Shown: one piece after another, positions 5,776 to 8,556 of the stretch
Numbering within the stretch: position 1 is the stretch's first letter
Layout: each line of letters opens with the position of its first letter
DNA from: Actinomycetes bacterium
GTDB taxonomy: Bacteria > Actinomycetota > Aquicultoria > SURF-47 > JAUUWJ01
DNA: 8,556 nt
NCBI GenBank assembly: GCA_030589175.1
Contig: JAUUWJ010000022.1
Span: 1 to 8,556 of the forward strand
Reading direction: 5' to 3'
Position numbers and translations under genes: made by a program
Notes under the pieces: model-generated
Seen by the model: the letters and a program-made list of their open reading frames with translations, nothing else
What the model was told of the DNA's origin: nothing
Databases searched by the model: none

Positions 5776-7695
5776 ATGGCTGAAGGTTCGATTGATAAAA
5801 CATCACAGGATTTAGCTAAAAAAGCAGAAGAGAAAGGAATAAGTACTGCTTATAAAAGACGTGAGCAGATGAAAGCTTGTCCTATCGGTGCTCAGGGAAT
5901 GTGTTGCAAGCATTGCAATATGGGACCCTGTCGGATAACTCCCAAGAATCCTACCGGCATTTGTGGAGCAACTGGCGATACTATTGCTGCCAGAAATTTT
6001 GCTCGCATGGTTGCTGCCGGGACGGCGGCACACTCTGATCACAGCAGAGAAGTTGCCTTAACCCTTCTACACGCTGCCCGCGGTGAAGCCAAAGATTACG
6101 AAGTCAAGGACGAGAAAAAATTAGCCAAGGTCGCGACAGATTTTGGTATCGAGACCAGAGGCAAGGAAACAAATAAATTGGCTGAAGAAGTAGCTCAAGC
6201 GGCTCTTACTCAGTTTACTCAACAAGAAGGCGAACTGGCTTTTATTAAAAGAGCTCCTAAAAAGCGTCAGGAAATTTGGAAGAAGCTAGGCATTATCCCG
6301 CGCGGAATCGACAGAGAAATAGTAGAACTGATTCACCGGACGACAATCGGTGTTGATCAAGATATGGAGAGCTTAATTTTAAGCAGTATGAGAACATCTC
6401 TGGCAAATGGTTGGGGCAGTTCAATGTTGGCAACTGACATCCAAGATATCCTATTCGGCACGCCAAAACCTTTAAAATCAAAAGTGAATTTAGGCGTGCT
6501 CAAAGACGACCAGGTTAATATCGTTGTTCACGGCCATAATCCGTTGTTAAGTGATATGGTCGCTACCATATCCGAAGAAAAGGATATGATTGAAAAAGCC
6601 AAGAAGAAAGGGGCTAAGGGAATAAACTTAGCCGGAATATGTTGTACGGCAAACGAAATTCTAATGAGACGGGGAGTCCCGATCGCCGGCCATTTTCAGC
6701 AGCAAGAGCTGGCAATAACAACCGGAGCCGTTGATGCGATGGTCGTAGATGTTCAGTGTGTTATGAACTCTCTGCCTGATGTTGCCAAGTGTTTTCACAC
6801 CGAAGTTATTACAACTGCGCCTCAAGCTGAAATTAGAGGAGCGACTCACATACCTTTTGATGAGCACAAGGCCAAAGACATTGCTCGCCAGATTGTTGAA
6901 AAAGCAATCAATAATTATTCGAACCGCAAAGATGTAAATATTCCTAAAGATTCGACTGATTTAGTGGCCGGTTTTAGCCATGAAGCAATAAATTATATGT
7001 TAGGCGGCAGTTTTAGAAGTTCGTATCGTCCGCTTAATGATAATATTATGAACGGCCGCATTCAGGGAGTGGCCGGAGTCGTAGGTTGTAATTTACCGGT
7101 CGAAAATCCGGATGAGATGCATGTTGAACTAGTAAAAGAGTTAATCGGCAATGACGTGTTAGTAATTCAAAGCGGCTGTAGTGCGATTGCTTGTGCGAAA
7201 CATGGTTTACTTACTCCGGAAGCTGCATCTAAGTATGCAGGTCCGGGGCTTAAGGAAGTATGTGAGGCTGTTGGTATTCCGCCCGTCCTTCATACCGGAG
7301 CGTGCGTTGATAACAGCAGGATCTTAATCGAAGCAGCTTCTATTGTTAAAGAAGGCGGCCTTGGCGAAGATATTAGTGATGTGCCGGCAGCTGGTGCTTG
7401 CCCCGAGTGGATGAGTGAAAAAGCTATAGCCATCGGCCAGTACTTTGTAGCCAGCGGCGTGTACACTGTTTTCAGCCCGGAAATTCAAATCCAAGGAAGC
7501 CCGAATCTTGAAAAATTCTTGTTTCAAGAAGTGGAGAAACTTACCGGCGGTAAGTGGGATGTAGCGCTGACATCAAAAGATATTGCTGCCAAGATGATCG
7601 ATCATATTAAGAAAAAACGCAAAGCTTTAGGTATAGATAAAGAAAAAGAACGAGTGCTTTACGATATGGCAATGCGCAGGGAGCTGGAGGTTTAG
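5776..7695 (+). CDS. acsA: Ni-Fe CO dehydrogenase catalytic subunit
   Basis: This 639-residue enzyme reduces CO2 to CO (reversibly) and feeds CO through the internal tunnel to acetyl-CoA synthase; it is cytoplasmic. All metal sites can be placed by comparison with Carboxydothermus CooS-II (residues recalled from the family). C35 and C43 are the D-cluster pair. C44, C47, C52 and C63 form the B-cluster. The C-cluster region has the HGHNP motif (H252/H254), C290 in GICCTANE, C328 in DVQCVMN, C438 in GCNLP, C468 in SGCSAIAC and C510 in GACVDNSR. K549 in MSEKAIAIG corresponds to the catalytic lysine K563. The loop between the last two B-cluster cysteines is about three residues shorter than in CooS-II. 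No key residue is missing, so the enzyme should be active. AGGTGA at 5764-5769 supports the ATG. Two bases separate its stop from acsB, so the pair is an operon, as expected for a CODH/ACS complex. Expression is probably governed by the palindrome upstream. Confidence 0.96.
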   Translation: MAEGSIDKTSQDLAKKAEEKGISTAYKRREQMKACPIGAQGMCCKHCNMGPCRITPKNPTGICGATGDTIAARNFARMVAAGTAAHSDHSREVALTLLHAARGEAKDYEVKDEKKLAKVATDFGIETRGKETNKLAEEVAQAALTQFTQQEGELAFIKRAPKKRQEIWKKLGIIPRGIDREIVELIHRTTIGVDQDMESLILSSMRTSLANGWGSSMLATDIQDILFGTPKPLKSKVNLGVLKDDQVNIVVHGHNPLLSDMVATISEEKDMIEKAKKKGAKGINLAGICCTANEILMRRGVPIAGHFQQQELAITTGAVDAMVVDVQCVMNSLPDVAKCFHTEVITTAPQAEIRGATHIPFDEHKAKDIARQIVEKAINNYSNRKDVNIPKDSTDLVAGFSHEAINYMLGGSFRSSYRPLNDNIMNGRIQGVAGVVGCNLPVENPDEMHVELVKELIGNDVLVIQSGCSAIACAKHGLLTPEAASKYAGPGLKEVCEAVGIPPVLHTGACVDNSRILIEAASIVKEGGLGEDISDVPAAGACPEWMSEKAIAIGQYFVASGVYTVFSPEIQIQGSPNLEKFLFQEVEKLTGGKWDVALTSKDIAAKMIDHIKKKRKALGIDKEKERVLYDMAMRRELEV

Positions 7696-7697
7696 TT

Positions 7698-8556
7698 ATG
7701 TCGAAAATTATTGCATCAGCTGCCATTAGAGGCGCTCACAAAATAGTAAACCAGGCTGAAGAAAGCCTGAAAAAGGCACTTGAGAAACACGGCCCGGATA
7801 AGAAAGTAGAATTTCCTAACACCGGATACTTCTTGCCGGTAACTTACGGTATGACCGGCATTAAAGTAGAGAAAGTCGGCGAGCTAAAAAATGTTGTTGA
7901 AAAATCTAAATCACTTTTACCTCCTATCCCTGATGAAAAAATGTGGCTTCCATATTTAGGTCATGCACTGGATGCCGGAATGGCAGCGCTTTTTGCTGAC
8001 GAAGTAATTGAGGTTCTTAAATATATACAAGATAAAATACCTTATACAATGACAGTTAATCCTAACGGAGAAGGTTTATGGTTAGGTGCGGCAAATGATG
8101 TTATTATGCGCGAGCGCGGCATCGAGTTTGTTGACGGTTCCGCTCCCGGTTTTGCAGCTTGTGTAGGTGCGCCGGAGGATCCGAAAGTTTCGGTAAAAAT
8201 TGCTCAAGAGCTGCAAGAAAAGAACTTATACGTTTTCATGAACTGTGATAGCAATGGTCAAACTATGGTTGATCATCTTAAGGAAAAGGGTGTTCAAATG
8301 GGTTGGGATACCCGTCTTGTGCCTTTCGGTCAAGATGTAACATCGATAGTTTTCCCACTAGGTTTTGCTGCCAGGGCGGCGATGGCTTTTGGTGGTGTTC
8401 AACCGGGAGATTTTGCTCGTAACTTAAAGTACAACCAAAATCGTATATTTGCTTTTGTCCTTGCTTTTGGGCCAGTTTCCGATGAGAAATATGCTCAAGC
8501 GGCCGGAGCAATAAATTTTGGTTTTCCGGGCATCTCAGATCATGGTATTCCTCAGA
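7698..8556 (+). CDS. acsB: acetyl-CoA synthase, N-terminal part (3' truncated by window)
   Basis: The frame opens at ATG 7698 and runs without a stop to the window end, giving 286 residues of a protein that is normally about 700-730. AcsB condenses CO, a methyl group from the corrinoid protein and CoA into acetyl-CoA. Matching stretches include AIRGAHKIVNQAEESL, KHGPDKKVEFPNTGYFLPV, FADEVIEVLKYIQ, GAANDVIMRERGIEFVDGSAPGFA, AMAFGGVQPGD and GAINFGFPGISDHGIPQ. These belong to the N-terminal domain, which contacts CODH and carries part of the CO tunnel. The A-cluster cysteines lie in the C-terminal domain, outside the window, so activity cannot be judged. The start is about 20 residues later than in Moorella as I recall it, and the acsA coding end leaves little room for more. 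GGAGG (7686-7690), inside the last acsA codons, is the ribosome site, so translation is probably coupled. Confidence 0.93.
   Translation, partial: MSKIIASAAIRGAHKIVNQAEESLKKALEKHGPDKKVEFPNTGYFLPVTYGMTGIKVEKVGELKNVVEKSKSLLPPIPDEKMWLPYLGHALDAGMAALFADEVIEVLKYIQDKIPYTMTVNPNGEGLWLGAANDVIMRERGIEFVDGSAPGFAACVGAPEDPKVSVKIAQELQEKNLYVFMNCDSNGQTMVDHLKEKGVQMGWDTRLVPFGQDVTSIVFPLGFAARAAMAFGGVQPGDFARNLKYNQNRIFAFVLAFGPVSDEKYAQAAGAINFGFPGISDHGIPQ

Overview
The window carries the core of a bacterial Wood-Ljungdahl (reductive acetyl-CoA) locus from an anaerobic, fairly AT-rich bacterium. The evidence is bacterial-type acetyl-CoA synthase and CO dehydrogenase genes, their maturation and reactivation partners, a folate (not tetrahydromethanopterin) C1 enzyme, and Shine-Dalgarno-led starts. 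The set resembles acetogen acs clusters (Moorella/Carboxydothermus type), but the gene order differs and intergenic inverted repeats are present. I cannot name the lineage from sequence alone.

Layout, left to right. Positions 1-180 are the C-terminal end of an unrelated gene, probably a nucleotidyltransferase-like protein. After a 200-base gap, four plus-strand genes follow: acsV (corrinoid protein reactivator), cooC (nickel-insertion ATPase), folD (methylene-/methenyl-THF enzyme) and acsD (small subunit of the corrinoid iron-sulfur protein). acsD meets a small minus-strand winged-helix regulator tail to tail, with a 9-base overlap. About 250-300 bases of AT-rich control DNA then lead into acsA (CO dehydrogenase), followed two bases later by acsB (acetyl-CoA synthase), which runs off the right edge with 286 residues visible and no A-cluster cysteines yet.

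How the genes work together. FolD handles C1 units on tetrahydrofolate. The AcsCD corrinoid protein, of which only AcsD is seen here, carries the methyl group to AcsB. AcsA reduces CO2 to CO for AcsB. CooC loads nickel, and AcsV reductively rescues Co(II)-corrinoid protein. acsC, acsE and metF are not in the window and may lie to the right.

The most notable non-coding signals are: (1) a perfect 26-bp palindrome at 5514-5539, just downstream of a near-consensus promoter (TTGAAA-N17-TATAAT) aimed at acsA and next to the divergent regulator, which suggests dedicated transcriptional control of CODH/ACS; (2) an extensive hairpin between acsV and cooC that, if folded, would bring a strong Shine-Dalgarno sequence to about 13 nt from the cooC ATG; and (3) a roughly 137-bp imperfect inverted repeat between cooC and folD that also encodes the last CooC residues.
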